The notes under the pieces were generated by a model that was given only the letters and a program-made list of their open reading frames with translations, made no database searches and was not told the origin of the DNA. 55,114 nucleotides of DNA, from contig NZ_SOFP01000027.1 in assembly GCF_004402785.1 (NCBI RefSeq), positions 468 through 55,581 of the forward strand, read 5' to 3'. The position numbers and the translations under genes are program-made. This stretch comes from Cryobacterium algoritolerans (GTDB lineage Bacteria > Actinomycetota > Actinomycetes > Actinomycetales > Microbacteriaceae). This document shows, piece after piece, positions 8,703 to 16,842 of this stretch (its first letter is position 1; each line of letters starts with the position of its first letter).

Positions 8703-9179
8703 CTAAACGCCGTGACGCAGGGGGTCGCCGTCGAGCCGATACGTGGTCCAGCCATCGAGCGGGCTAGCCCCGAGCGACTGGTAGAAGCCGATTGCCGGCT
8801 CGTTCCAGTCCAGGACGTCCCACTCGAGCCGGGCATAGCCGCGCTCTACACAGATCGCGGCCAGGCGGGCCAGCAATGCCTTGCCGTACCCACTTCCCCG
8901 GTACGCGGGCCGCACATAGAGGTCCTCGAGGTGAATTCCATGCACGCCCTCCCAGGTTGAGAACGTGAGATACCAGATCGCCACCCCGGCCAAGGTGCCC
9001 TCTTCCGCGCCATCGACGACGAGCGCAAAGACGGCCGGGCTCTCTCCGAAAAGTGCCGCCCGGAATCCGTCTTCGGTCGCCTCGACCACGTCTGGTTCCT
9101 TCTCGTACACGGCGAGTTCGAGAACGAGCCGAAGGATTTCGAGGATATCTGACGGTTCGGCGGGGCGCAGCAGGCTCAT
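8703..9179 (-). CDS. GNAT-family N-acetyltransferase
   Basis: 158 residues from ATG 9179; a longer reading frame upstream looks non-coding. GNAT features are clear: an N-terminal MSLLRPAEPSDILEILRLV, then GIHLEDLYVRPAYRGSGYGK, which holds the acetyl-CoA pyrophosphate-binding R-G-x-G-x-G/A loop, then LEWDVLDWNEPAIGFYQSLG. The last two segments and the YEKEPD region recall the spermidine/diamine acetyltransferase branch, so a small amine substrate is plausible but not shown. The epimerase-like gene next door is divergent, 78 bases away. Confidence 0.85.
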   Translation of the reverse strand: MSLLRPAEPSDILEILRLVLELAVYEKEPDVVEATEDGFRAALFGESPAVFALVVDGAEEGTLAGVAIWYLTFSTWEGVHGIHLEDLYVRPAYRGSGYGKALLARLAAICVERGYARLEWDVLDWNEPAIGFYQSLGASPLDGWTTYRLDGDPLRHGV

Positions 9180-9257
9180 ACACTGAGCGTACGTTCTTGC
9201 TGCCGTGTCACCGACCTTCGGCCAGGCAGGCGAGGCCCGGGCGACCGGAGGAGAGAT

Positions 9258-10103
9258 ATGACGGTACTCATTGCGGGATGCGGTGACCTCGGCACCGAGG
9301 TCGGTCTGCGCTTCGTGGAACTCGGGCACGACGTGGTGGGCCTGCGCCGCGACGCTTCCCGGCTACCCTCGGCCATCTCGGGGAGGTCGATCGACCTCAG
9401 CTTGGAGAAGCCGGTCGTGCCACTGGGCACCGAGATCGTCATCGTGGCGCTTGCCGCCGACAGCCTCACGCCGGAGTCGTACACGACGGCCTATGTCAAC
9501 GGGCTGCGCAACCTCCTCGATGCCCTCGACGAGGCCCCGGTCACGCCGCGACGCGTGCTGCTGGTGTCATCAACGGCCGTCTACGACGTGAACGACGGCA
9601 GCTGGGTCGACGAGCTGACGCCGACGAATCCCCGACCGGGTACCGCGGCCGTCCTGCTGGCGTCAGAACGGATGCTGCACACACGCATTCCAGAGGCCGT
9701 CGTGCTCCGATTGGCCGGCATCTACGGACCAGGCAGAGAACGACTGATCACTCAGGTGCGCGCGGGACGCGCCACGGTGTCGGCGCTGTCACGTCACACG
9801 AACCGCATCCATCGTGACGATGCGTCAGCCGCGATCGTGCACCTGATGACGCGTGTGGAACCGCCGGCTCAGCTCTACATCGGTGTGGACAGCGCCCCGG
9901 TCGTCGGCATTGATGTGCTGAACTTTCTCGCCGGCGAGCTTGGTCTGCCGGTGCCGATCGTCGTGGAGACCAACAGTCGGCGCGGCGGCGACAAACGCCT
10001 CCGCAATCAGCGTCTGCTCGACACGGGATTCGGCTTCACCTACCCGAGCTATCGCGAGGGCTACCGCGCCATCCTCGAGAGCAGAGGGACACGCCATGAG
10101 TGA
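9258..10103 (+). CDS. NAD(P)-binding epimerase-like protein (YeeZ type)
   Basis: 281 residues from ATG 9258 behind GGAGGAGAG. An N-terminal dinucleotide fold starts VLIAGCGDLGTEVGLRF, a G-x-G-x-x-G-type loop, and the extended SDR pattern continues with VLLVSSTAVYDVNDGSWVDE, then RLAGIYGPGR and the C-terminal HRDDASAAIVHLM. This matches the nucleoside-diphosphate-sugar epimerase-like proteins of the YeeZ group, whose substrate is generally unknown. The active-site pattern is atypical (no clear YxxxK), so I do not claim catalysis. Its stop overlaps the start of a truncated 19-codon frame. Confidence 0.8.
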   Translation: MTVLIAGCGDLGTEVGLRFVELGHDVVGLRRDASRLPSAISGRSIDLSLEKPVVPLGTEIVIVALAADSLTPESYTTAYVNGLRNLLDALDEAPVTPRRVLLVSSTAVYDVNDGSWVDELTPTNPRPGTAAVLLASERMLHTRIPEAVVLRLAGIYGPGRERLITQVRAGRATVSALSRHTNRIHRDDASAAIVHLMTRVEPPAQLYIGVDSAPVVGIDVLNFLAGELGLPVPIVVETNSRRGGDKRLRNQRLLDTGFGFTYPSYREGYRAILESRGTRHE

Positions 10104-10155
10104 TGAAACTCAGAGCCTGCTTGTGGGCGCCCGTCTTTTGACGGTTCCGTTCTGA
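10096..10155 (+). pseudogene. 19-codon start of a lost gene
   Basis: ATG at 10096 overlaps the 3' end of the epimerase-like gene, as operon partners do, and reads MSDETQSLLVGARLLTVPF before a TGA. This looks like the first codons of a gene whose body has been deleted; the TetR control region follows directly. It may equally be a chance frame. Confidence 0.25.
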
Positions 10156-10173
10156 CGACGAACAGCCTAAAAA

Positions 10174-10191
10174 ATAGGTGGATCTACCTAT
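10174..10191. promoter_or_regulatory. Inverted repeat, probable TetR operator
   Basis: ATAGGT-GGATCT-ACCTAT is a perfect 6-bp inverted repeat spaced by six bases. It lies just before the AGGAG ribosome site (10194) of the broken TetR gene, the usual place for an autoregulatory operator. Confidence 0.5.
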
Positions 10192-10200
10192 CTAGGAGTC

Positions 10201-10790
10201 ACGCGGCGACGCCGGATTCAGATCCGCACGGACGGCGAGGCTCAGCGCGTGGGTGCCTCCTGGACGCAGCGGCTCGCCGTTTCTCCGCGGACGGGATCGC
10301 TGCGACCGGTATTGACACCATCACCGTGGACGCCGGTGTTGCCAAGATGAGCCTCTACAACAACTTCGATTCTAAAGCGGATCTCGTCGAGGCATATCTT
10401 CAAGCTCGCCAAGAAGACTGGTTAGGACTCTACGCCGATCGCGCGAAAGCGGTATCGGGGAGCAGAGCACTTATTGGCGCTGTTGTCGATGCGCACCTGG
10501 ACCATACAGAACTGGCGTACGAGAACGGGTTCCGCGGCTGCGGCCAACTCAATGCGGCCGCCGAGCTTCCCGCCGGGCATGCTGGCCGGGCACTTGTTCG
10601 TTGCCACAAGGACGTGGTCGAGAACACCCTTCGCTCACATCTGGCTGCTCTTGACGCTGGCGACCGTATCAACAAGCTCACCCGACATCTCTCGTTTCTT
10701 CTGGAAGGCTCTATGGCGGGTCTCGCCGGCGATGGCCGCAAACTCAAGGTCGCCAAACAGCTCGCTCTCGAGCTGGGCGACGGATTGTGA
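10201..10790 (+). pseudogene. TetR-family regulator, start codon lost and frameshifted
   Basis: Behind a good AGGAG site the frame begins with ACG at the expected start position and reads TRRRRIQIRTDGEAQR. Near 10245-10258 homology moves to another frame (CLLDAAARRFSADGIAATGI, then DTITVDAGVAKMSLYNNFDS), the classical TetR helix-turn-helix, and continues to GDGL at 10787. One base appears to be missing at the junction. An intact frame exists only from GTG 10326, which lacks the first helices of the DNA-binding domain. It overlaps the next gene by GTGA, the normal arrangement for TetR plus transporter. Confidence 0.7.
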
Positions 10791-11344
10791 AGCAGTCGTT
10801 CGGTTACCCCGAGTCGGTGACTCCCGCAGCAAGGCGCGCCTTCGATTCTGAGCTGGGTACCTGTCTTGGCCTGTTCGCTGGGCTCACCTACGCCCTGTAT
10901 TCATGGGCCGCGCACCGCGTCATCGAGACCGGCGTTCCGGCACGTCCCGCGATGGGCTTGATTTTTGGCGTCGCCGGGGTGCTTCTAATGCCCGTCGCTT
11001 TAGCCACGGGTTTCCCCATTCTTTCCTCGTGGTCTACTGCATCCGTGGGGATTTACCTGGCCGTCATACCGATGTTCGCCGGCTACGTCCTCTTCGGAAT
11101 GGGCCTCGCCCGGGTGCGCGCCAGCACAGCGATCGTCCTCACCCTCGTCGAGCCCGTCGTCGCGGCCCTGCTCGCCGTCGTAATCGTGGGGGAACGGCTC
11201 CCAACCCTGGGATGGGCGGGGGTAGGCCTTATCGTCAGCAGCTTGATAGTGCTCACTTTCCGATGGCCGCTGCGCAACGATCGGATCATTCGCTCCCGCC
11301 GGAACGATGACCGGCCCATCACGTATCTCGTGCATGAACGATAG
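10787..11344 (+). pseudogene. 5'-truncated EamA/DMT-family transporter
   Basis: 185 codons from GTG 10787, overlapping the TetR stop. After about 25 residues of unrelated sequence it resembles the second EamA repeat of a ten-helix drug/metabolite transporter: LGLFAGLTYALYSWAAHRVI, then VGIYLAVIPMFAGYVLFGMG and ASTAIVLTLVEPVVAALLAV with VVGERLPTLGWAG-type ends. The whole first repeat is absent, so a functional carrier is unlikely. The N-terminal scar together with the overlap indicates a deletion that fused the regulator end to mid-transporter. Confidence 0.7.
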
Positions 11345-11438
11345 GCATTCATGCCGACACCGCCGGTCGAAGGCGGGCCTGCATATCGCACTCCCGCCTT
11401 CTTGATCGTCGAGAAGGAGTTCACGGATCGCGCGTGCG

Positions 11439-12056
11439 TCAGCGGCTCGCGCGCTCCAGTCCGACGCGCGCGGAACGTATTGACTGGTAGTGCCGTGCCG
11501 CGCGGGCGCGGTTGCCGCAGGCAACAGAGCACCATTCCCGTCGTGGGTGTGTTTTCAAGAAGTAGAGCACGCAGCCTGGCGCGTAGCAAGCTCGCAGCTG
11601 GGAGCCGTTCGCGCCAAGTAGATGCTGGGCTTCATAGGCCACTTCGGCCAGGCCGGCACCCACCGGTGACGCTACGGAATCGGCCGCAAGTTCGAGACGA
11701 CCGTCATTGAGCCGCAGCAGCGGGATCGTACGCTCGCTGGCCGTCGCGTTTACAATTCGGGCAGCATCATCCACGTGTGCCACGGTCGATGCTGCCTCGG
11801 AACGCTGATCGTCGGTGACGTGGGCTGCCAGTCTGCGCACCGCGTCTCGCAGATCCAGTGCACTCTGGAATTCCTCCTGCGTGGCCGTGACACCCTCAAG
11901 GTCGACGCCGACAGCATCCAGCCATGAGTCCACGTCCGACGGGGCCGCGAAGTCATCGTGCAGACCCTCCGTGTCCGCCCAGATAGTCGCCATCAATCGC
12001 ACCGGTGTCGGTTCTTCCGCAAGGACCCAAGTGCGCTGTGACCCTCTCTTTTCCAT
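11439..12056 (-). CDS. ABATE/CGNR zinc-finger transcriptional regulator
   Basis: 205 residues from ATG 12056. The N-terminal half fits the ABATE helical domain. The C-terminus has the CGNR zinc finger: CYAPGCVLYFLKTHPRREWC then SVACGNRARAARHY, four cysteines and the C-G-N-R signature. Such proteins act as cytoplasmic transcription factors. It is divergent from the AhpD gene, and the 112-base gap carries a promoter overlapped by a perfect inverted repeat, the likely binding site, so control of the AhpD-PPOX-DUF1348 operon is a good inference. Confidence 0.85.
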   Translation of the reverse strand: MEKRGSQRTWVLAEEPTPVRLMATIWADTEGLHDDFAAPSDVDSWLDAVGVDLEGVTATQEEFQSALDLRDAVRRLAAHVTDDQRSEAASTVAHVDDAARIVNATASERTIPLLRLNDGRLELAADSVASPVGAGLAEVAYEAQHLLGANGSQLRACYAPGCVLYFLKTHPRREWCSVACGNRARAARHYQSIRSARVGLERASR

Positions 12057-12084
12057 AAAGCCAATCTATCACGGAAGAATCTAC

Positions 12085-12114
12085 TTGCATGCGTTAGAAC
12101 AATCGTGTTATAAC
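12085..12114 (+). promoter_or_regulatory. Promoter of the AhpD operon
   Basis: TTGCAT at 12085-12090 and TATAAC at 12109-12114, spaced by 18 bases, are close to sigma-70 consensus and lie 55 bases before the AhpD start. Confidence 0.6.
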
Positions 12115-12122
12115 TTCTAACG
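12092..12122. promoter_or_regulatory. Perfect inverted repeat overlapping the promoter
   Basis: CGTTAGAA (12092-12099) and TTCTAACG (12115-12122) are exact reverse complements; inside them AACA-ATCG-TGTT forms a second palindrome. The repeat covers the spacer and -10 element, so a bound repressor would block the AhpD promoter. The CGNR protein encoded next door is the obvious candidate. Confidence 0.65.
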
Positions 12123-12168
12123 GAAGTACACAAGTTCATCCGTGAGACAAAATAGGAGACAGAAGCAC

Positions 12169-12732
12169 ATGACCGCCGCCGCCGCCACCACCACCCGCGC
12201 CACCCTTGCCCCCATCCAGCCTGAGACCGCCACAGGTGTGGCCAAGGAGTTGCTCGACCAGGTCCAGAAGGGACTGGGACTCGTTCCGAACATGACGAAG
12301 GTCATGGCCAACAGCCCCGCGCTGCTCAAGGGCTACCTCGCGCTTTCCTCTGCGGTCGCATCTGGCAGCCTTCCCGCGGCGGTGCGTGAGCGCCTTGCGA
12401 TCTCCACCGCGCAGCTGAACGGATGTGAGTATTGCCTCTCCGCCCACACCTATATCGGCCGCAATATCGCCAAGGTGGATTCCACCGAGCTGGATTCCGC
12501 GCGCCGCGCCGAGTCGAGCGACCCTCATGTGGCCGCGCTGCTGAAGCTCTCCAACACGATCGCCGAGAACGCGGGCGACGTGGACGACGATGCGATCGCA
12601 GCGGCCCGCACCGCCGGCGTGACCGACCCCGAGATCGGCGAGCTGGTCGCCAACCTCGCGCTGAATATCCTGACCAACTACTTCAACGTGCTCGCCAATG
12701 TAGAGAACGACTGGCCCGTCGTCGGGCTGTAG
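12169..12732 (+). CDS. Carboxymuconolactone decarboxylase / AhpD-like protein
   Basis: 187 residues from ATG 12169 behind AGGAGA; an in-frame ATG at 12142 has no ribosome site. The core holds the AhpD redox motif in NGCEYCLSAHTYIG (C-x-x-C-x-x-x-H), with VRERLAISTAQL before it, the standard pattern of peroxidase-related CMD proteins that use the cysteine pair for thiol redox or peroxide reduction. It is first in an apparent three-gene operon with a PPOX-like protein and a DUF1348 protein, driven by the promoter at 12085-12114. The set suggests an oxidative or electrophile response. The substrate is unknown. Confidence 0.85.
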   Translation: MTAAAATTTRATLAPIQPETATGVAKELLDQVQKGLGLVPNMTKVMANSPALLKGYLALSSAVASGSLPAAVRERLAISTAQLNGCEYCLSAHTYIGRNIAKVDSTELDSARRAESSDPHVAALLKLSNTIAENAGDVDDDAIAAARTAGVTDPEIGELVANLALNILTNYFNVLANVENDWPVVGL

Positions 12733-12755
12733 GCCTCCACTGGAGCTTCACCGAG

Positions 12756-13697
12756 ATGATGACGATTACAGGGACGCAGCAGCTCGCCGACGTGGGCTTC
12801 CATGCCGGCGAGCTTGCCGTGCAGCGCAAAGCCGGGGTCGAACAAGATGCGGCCCGGCTGTCCCGAATGCTCGAACCCGTCGCCCTGACGGGAGGCATCT
12901 CAAGATTCCTCAGCGACCGAACGTTCCTCGTCATCTCCGGGAGGGACGCCGCAGGACAGCTCTGGACGTCCCCTCTGGTCGGCCAACGCGGGTTCCTTGA
13001 GGTGCAGTCCGACACCACCGTCGCGATCCATGCCGTGATCCCCGCTGGAGACCCACTCCACGGGCTGCCCGCAGGCCAGAAGGTGGGAATGACAACGGTA
13101 GAATTCGCCACCCGGCGCCGGGTGCGCATCAACGGCATGCTCATCCTGAGTAGCGGCAATCTTTTTCTCATTGAGGTCGAGCAGGCCTACGGCAACTGCC
13201 CGAAGTACATTCATCAACGCCTTCTTGCAACCGCCAACTTCAACCGGGCCAACCGCGATCACATCCGACACGGGACCACACTCGGGCCGGAAGATCGCGA
13301 GCTCATCCGAGGCGCCGATACGTTCTTCCTCGGCACCGCGAACCCCGATCGGGGAGCCGACGCGTCCCACCGCGGCGGCCCACCCGGGGTCGTACGCGTC
13401 GACGAGCACGGGCTGTGGTGGCCCGACTACCCGGGCAACAATCTCTTCAACAGCTTCGGCAACCTCGCCCTGAATCCCGAAGCCGCCCTGTTGTTCTTCG
13501 ATTTTGCCACCGGACGGACCCTGCACCTGTCCGGCACGACCGAGATTGAATGGGGAGAACCCGACCGGCCCGGAGACGACGGACACACCGGCCGAATTGC
13601 ACGGTTCACCCTGCAGCGCCTCGTGGCTGGACATTTGTTCCCTGCTCGGGAGACTGCCCACAAGCCCTATCCGAGCAACCCCGCACTGACCGATTGA
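12756..13697 (+). CDS. Pyridoxamine 5'-phosphate oxidase-like flavin-binding protein
   Basis: 313 residues from ATG 12756 (GGAG nearby), 23 bases after the AhpD gene. The sequence has the two-part split-barrel pattern of large PPOX-related proteins: GRDAAGQLWTSPLVGQRGFL early, then a second barrel with RGADTFFLGTANPDRGADAS, GGPPGVVRVDEHGLWWPDYP and NNLFNSFGNLALNPEAALLF. These bind FMN or F420-type flavins and are often described as FAD/FMN-binding oxidoreductases. The exact reaction is unknown. Its position behind AhpD supports a shared redox role. Confidence 0.8.
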   Translation: MMTITGTQQLADVGFHAGELAVQRKAGVEQDAARLSRMLEPVALTGGISRFLSDRTFLVISGRDAAGQLWTSPLVGQRGFLEVQSDTTVAIHAVIPAGDPLHGLPAGQKVGMTTVEFATRRRVRINGMLILSSGNLFLIEVEQAYGNCPKYIHQRLLATANFNRANRDHIRHGTTLGPEDRELIRGADTFFLGTANPDRGADASHRGGPPGVVRVDEHGLWWPDYPGNNLFNSFGNLALNPEAALLFFDFATGRTLHLSGTTEIEWGEPDRPGDDGHTGRIARFTLQRLVAGHLFPARETAHKPYPSNPALTD

Positions 13698-13712
13698 CAA
13701 GGACACGTTTCG

Positions 13713-14174
13713 ATGACCGAATCCCGCCCTCCGTTCCCGCCTTTCGACCTGAACACTGCGCTCCAGAAGGTACAGGCAGCCGAAGACGGTTGGAACAGCC
13801 GCGACCCCAAGAAGGTCGCCCTCGCATATACACCGGACTCGGTGTGGCGCAACCGCGACGTGCACGTCATCGGCCGTCCGGCCGTCATCGAGCTCCTCAC
13901 CGCGAAATGGCAACGCGAGCACGACTATGCACTCCGCAAGGGACTGTGGGGCTTCCGCGAGAACCGCATCGCCGTCCGCTTCCAGTACGAATGGCACGAT
14001 GACCGCGGCCAGTGGTGGCGCAGCTACGGCAACGAACTGTGGGAGTTCGAGTCCAACGGCCTGATGAGCCGCCGCGAGGCATCCATCAACGACCACCGGA
14101 TCGCCGAGACCGAGCGTCGTATCTTCGGACCCCGTCCGCCATCCGAACTCGGTGTCGACTTCCCCGTCTGGTGA
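13713..14174 (+). CDS. NTF2-like DUF1348 protein
   Basis: 153 residues from ATG 13713, 15 bases after the preceding gene, third in the CGNR-facing operon. The sequence shows the complete DUF1348 pattern: [80 protein letters not shown] and ending [16 protein letters not shown]. Proteins of this kind are cone-shaped NTF2-like folds, cytoplasmic and of unknown function. No catalytic residues can be assigned. Confidence 0.85.
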   Translation: MTESRPPFPPFDLNTALQKVQAAEDGWNSRDPKKVALAYTPDSVWRNRDVHVIGRPAVIELLTAKWQREHDYALRKGLWGFRENRIAVRFQYEWHDDRGQWWRSYGNELWEFESNGLMSRREASINDHRIAETERRIFGPRPPSELGVDFPVW

Positions 14175-14321
14175 CCGCCATGAACGGGGAGAAATCGTAC
14201 GCCTCACTCACGCAAACGGACCTGGCGCTCGACTACGTAAAAGTCCGGCAGTGAGTCCGCGGGCGTCCAGGGCCCCGAGTATGTCGAGTGAACATGCGAT
14301 GCTGGCCGTCGAGAAACGTGC

Positions 14322-14721
14322 TTACTCGGACTTCTCCAGTTGACCGTGCATCGTGGCCCACCAGCGGGCCAGGGCGTCGCGTTCGAGCAGCGACGCGACA
14401 ATCCCCGACTCAACCATGTCCCGAGCAAGGGGAAGGTCGATGCAGGCCATCGAGGAGGTTCTTGAAACTGCCAGGCAAGGTGCCGGCGTATTCGGGCGTG
14501 CTGAACAACATGGCATCGGCGTGACTGATCTGCTCCCGCAGCTCGGCAACCGCGGCCGGGACAGGGTCGCGGTCGTCGTCCGGGTTGAATGAGGGCAATG
14601 CAGACAGGCCTTGATACAGAATTGCGGCAGAGCCCACCGGCGCTAGTTGGCGCACGGTTGCCAACGCGGCGTTGTTGGTCGATGATTTCCGAGTACTGCC
14701 CGAAACAAGCACGAGTCTCAT
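14322..14721 (-). pseudogene. NADPH-dependent FMN reductase with internal deletion and frameshift
   Basis: The N-terminal part from ATG 14721 is normal flavodoxin-like sequence: MRLVLVSGSTRKSSTNNAAL, FNPDDDRDPVPAAVAELREQ, DAMLFSTPEYAGTLPGSFKN-LLD. It should continue with the mid-domain, but after LLDG the homology jumps to another frame and to the C-terminus (CIDLPLARDMVESGIVASLL, ending HGQLEKSE at 14325). About 30-40 residues are missing. Intact homologues reduce FMN or quinones with NADPH; this one cannot fold as usual. Confidence 0.7.
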
Positions 14722-14788
14722 GATTCATCCAATCTTCAGCACCGAGGACACAGCCTCGATTGCGCGACGGAGACGGATGCCAGCACAG

Positions 14789-15028
14789 TCACGAGTTGAC
14801 TGATCCGGTGATCTCGAGCACGTTGAGCACCCACACCTTCGTCCCGGTGCGGGGGCGAGCCCCGCCGAAGGCCGAATCAACGGCCTTGTGGATGCGGTCG
14901 GCGAAAGCCCGGCTATAGTTCTGTTCGGAGTCCCAGACATCGATGTACCGCAATCCGCCGTCCTCCCATCGCTTGCAGAGGTGGAGCAATTTGCCCGCGA
15001 GCGGAACAGGGCCGAGGTGCTCCCTCAC
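14789..15028 (-). pseudogene. Antibiotic-biosynthesis-monooxygenase-like small protein, 5' truncated
   Basis: 79 codons from GTG 15028; similar sequence extends upstream in frame (AQHEYRRV) but no start codon is found. The pattern VREHLGPVPLAGKLLHLCKR and GGLRYIDVWDSEQNYSRAFA with DRIHKAVDSAFGGARP is that of a widespread ~95-residue ferredoxin-like-fold family with a conserved G-x-R-x-x-D-V-W core. Family function is unclear. Loss of the start suggests decay, though a GTG start cannot be excluded. Confidence 0.45.
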
Positions 15029-15040
15029 CCTTCGGTACTC

Positions 15041-15490
15041 ATGCTGCGCGAGGTGGTCGAGTCGGCAATCTCGGGAAGGGACAACACCGTGGTTGCGGAG
15101 GCGCGGGATTATGTGCGGCGCATGCTCGCCGCCGCCGGGGCAGACGCCAAGATTCGCATCTATGCCGATGCCGTCGCGGCGCTGAGCCCCCGCACCGCAC
15201 CTAGTTTGAAAGCCCTACGCGACACGGACCGATCCAGAGTGCGCGAGCCTCGACACCGAGATCTGTTCCAGCCGAGCTGCGAACATGCTCGAGCTCGCGG
15301 CAGACCTCAGAAATACTGGAGAGCTGCGACCCGAGCTCACGAACCAGTACGTGGCCGACATCGTCTGGGCCAACGCCGGATTCGAGCACTTCACGCTACT
15401 CGTCTCGGGACGTCACTGGACTCCCGAGCACTTCGGCGACTACCTGCAGCAACTGCGGACGCGAATGTTCCTGATCCGGACTGGTGACGC
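15041..15490 (+). pseudogene. TetR-family regulator, headless and frameshifted
   Basis: From 15041 the frame reads LREVVESAISGRDNTVVAEA, then DYVRRMLAAAGADAKIRIYA, typical of a TetR C-terminal ligand domain, and loses homology near 15235. It resumes in another frame as CASLDTEICSSRAANMLELA and RPELTNQYVADIVWANAG, then HWTPEHFGDYLQQLRTRMFL. The DNA-binding domain is entirely missing. It is therefore a dead regulator, lying back to back with another broken gene. Confidence 0.65.
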
Positions 15491-15682
15491 TGCATATTCC
15501 GCCGTGTCGACCGGTTTGTCACACAGTGCGAACGCATCCAGGTGGTCAATCAGCTCGACACGCTGAGACCCGAGGTCGTCGACGCCGCCCGAGGAACGCT
15601 CTTCCGAAACAATCTCCACTATTCCATTTCGAAATAGCGTCGCTGGCATTTCCGCGTTCAGCTGCCAGATGAGTTACGGCCC

Positions 15683-15972
15683 TCACCCTGAGGCATCCTG
15701 GGTTTCAAACGGCTGGTTTCGCCGAAGGAAGCTGTGGAGGCGGGCGTTGTTGTACCAGCTGACCAAATCGAAGACGATCCGTCCGACGTTCGGCAGCCCC
15801 CTTCAGTGCCGTTGCGCAAGGCAAGTCCTTGCCGATTGCTTCGTTCTCGGATAGCCCCACGACGGTCTCCGCGGCAGCGTTGGTTCACCCTTCGCTGACG
15901 AATCCGATCGCCGCGGTGAGGCTTTCGACGGCGACGGTCTGGGTGGCGCGGATGGAGTGGCTGTCAAGTCCG
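15683..15972 (-). mobile_element. IS3-family transposase OrfB, C-terminal remnant
   Basis: Minus-strand frames contain SHSIRATQTVAVESLTAAIG, then (after a stop and a frame change) NAAAETVVGL with NEAIGKDLPLRNG, and finally FDLVSWYNNARLHSFL up to a TGA at 15683. These match the DDE-domain end of IS3-type OrfB proteins (N-A-x-A-E-x-V-x-G-L-Y-K and W-Y-N-x-x-R-L-H-S). There is at least one stop and one frameshift, and no second ORF. I see no terminal inverted repeats. It is an old remnant. Confidence 0.65.
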
Positions 15973-16377
15973 CGGGGTGTCTCCCAGAGCCTTGAGCTCG
16001 GCCAGGATCTCAAGCTGTTGGCGGTTGATCGTCATAAGCGCCTGAATTTCCTTCTCGGCTTTCAGATTCGTGTCGTAGTCGTGTTGCGCCATCACGCCGG
16101 CGATGGCATCCTGGCGCTTTGCGGCGATGAGCAGAATGGCGCCCTGTAGCCCGGCCAGCATCGAGAGGAAGAGGTTGAGCAGGATGTACGGATAGGGATC
16201 CCAGGCCTTGGACGCAAGAACCAAGGTATTGATGGCGGCCCAGATGATCATGAAGCCAATAAAGCCTCCGACGAAGGGCCAGCTTCCCATCCCGTTCCGC
16301 ATGAGGTCGGCGGCCCGTTGGCCCCTGGTCAGCGAGTCCTTGTGCTTTTGGTGCCAGGTCTTGTTTTCATCAGTCAT
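15964..16377 (-). CDS. DUF1003 membrane protein
   Basis: 137 residues from ATG 16377. Two hydrophobic segments (about residues 33-56 and 65-86) flank the family hallmark WAAINTLVLASKAWDPYPYI then LLNLFLSMLAGLQGAILLIA. A coiled-coil-like tail follows (YDTNLKAEKEIQALMTIN). This fits DUF1003, short inner-membrane proteins of unknown function. The 3' end abuts the IS3 remnant; the C-terminus may be a little shortened but looks complete. Confidence 0.8.
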   Translation of the reverse strand: MTDENKTWHQKHKDSLTRGQRAADLMRNGMGSWPFVGGFIGFMIIWAAINTLVLASKAWDPYPYILLNLFLSMLAGLQGAILLIAAKRQDAIAGVMAQHDYDTNLKAEKEIQALMTINRQQLEILAELKALGDTPRT

Positions 16378-16502
16378 GGTTCAACCTAACCGACAGCAGT
16401 CCCGTGCGTCGTCACCCGAGGGTTATAAGACGTCTCGCTGGCCGATCCCGGCTATTGATATTTGCTGGGCTGGGGGCGTCTCGAAGCTATGTCGACCATC
16501 GG

Positions 16503-16739
16503 GAAAAGGAACGGGTTAGGGACTCGGTATCGAAGCGGCGCGCGGCTGGACTCGATCTCGGCGGGCGGCGCCGGTCGTTCACGGAACGTCAGATCAAGAG
16601 CGCCACGCAGTTGTTCGAAACTGGCCAACCTGCCACCCACGTCGCTCGGGATTTAGGGATGTCGCGGGCGACGTTGTATCCGTGGATCCGGGAGTTACTG
16701 CGTCCCGAAACTGCTGCTCCTCCCGGTGGTTTCAGATGA
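16503..16739 (+). pseudogene. Serine recombinase (resolvase) C-terminal remnant
   Basis: About 78 codons read EKERVRDSVSKRRAAGLDLG then GRRRSFTERQIKSATQLFET and GQPATHVARDLGMSRATLYP, the linker and DNA-binding helix-turn-helix of resolvase/invertase proteins. The catalytic N-terminal domain with its serine is absent; sequence upstream is unrelated. It is probably debris of a Tn3-like or invertase element. Confidence 0.6.
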
Positions 16740-16842
16740 TCACTCTCAAGCAGACGGTTTTAGGCGTACTCGGCGACTCGTCGGAAGGTTCCCGGCGGAA
16801 ACGGGAAGAGATTGTGCCCACCGATCAATATCATGAGCCGCC

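Noticed and set aside
12900..14207. 435-codon minus-strand frame
   Set aside because: Covers the PPOX-like and DUF1348 genes, both of which show conserved domains on the plus strand.
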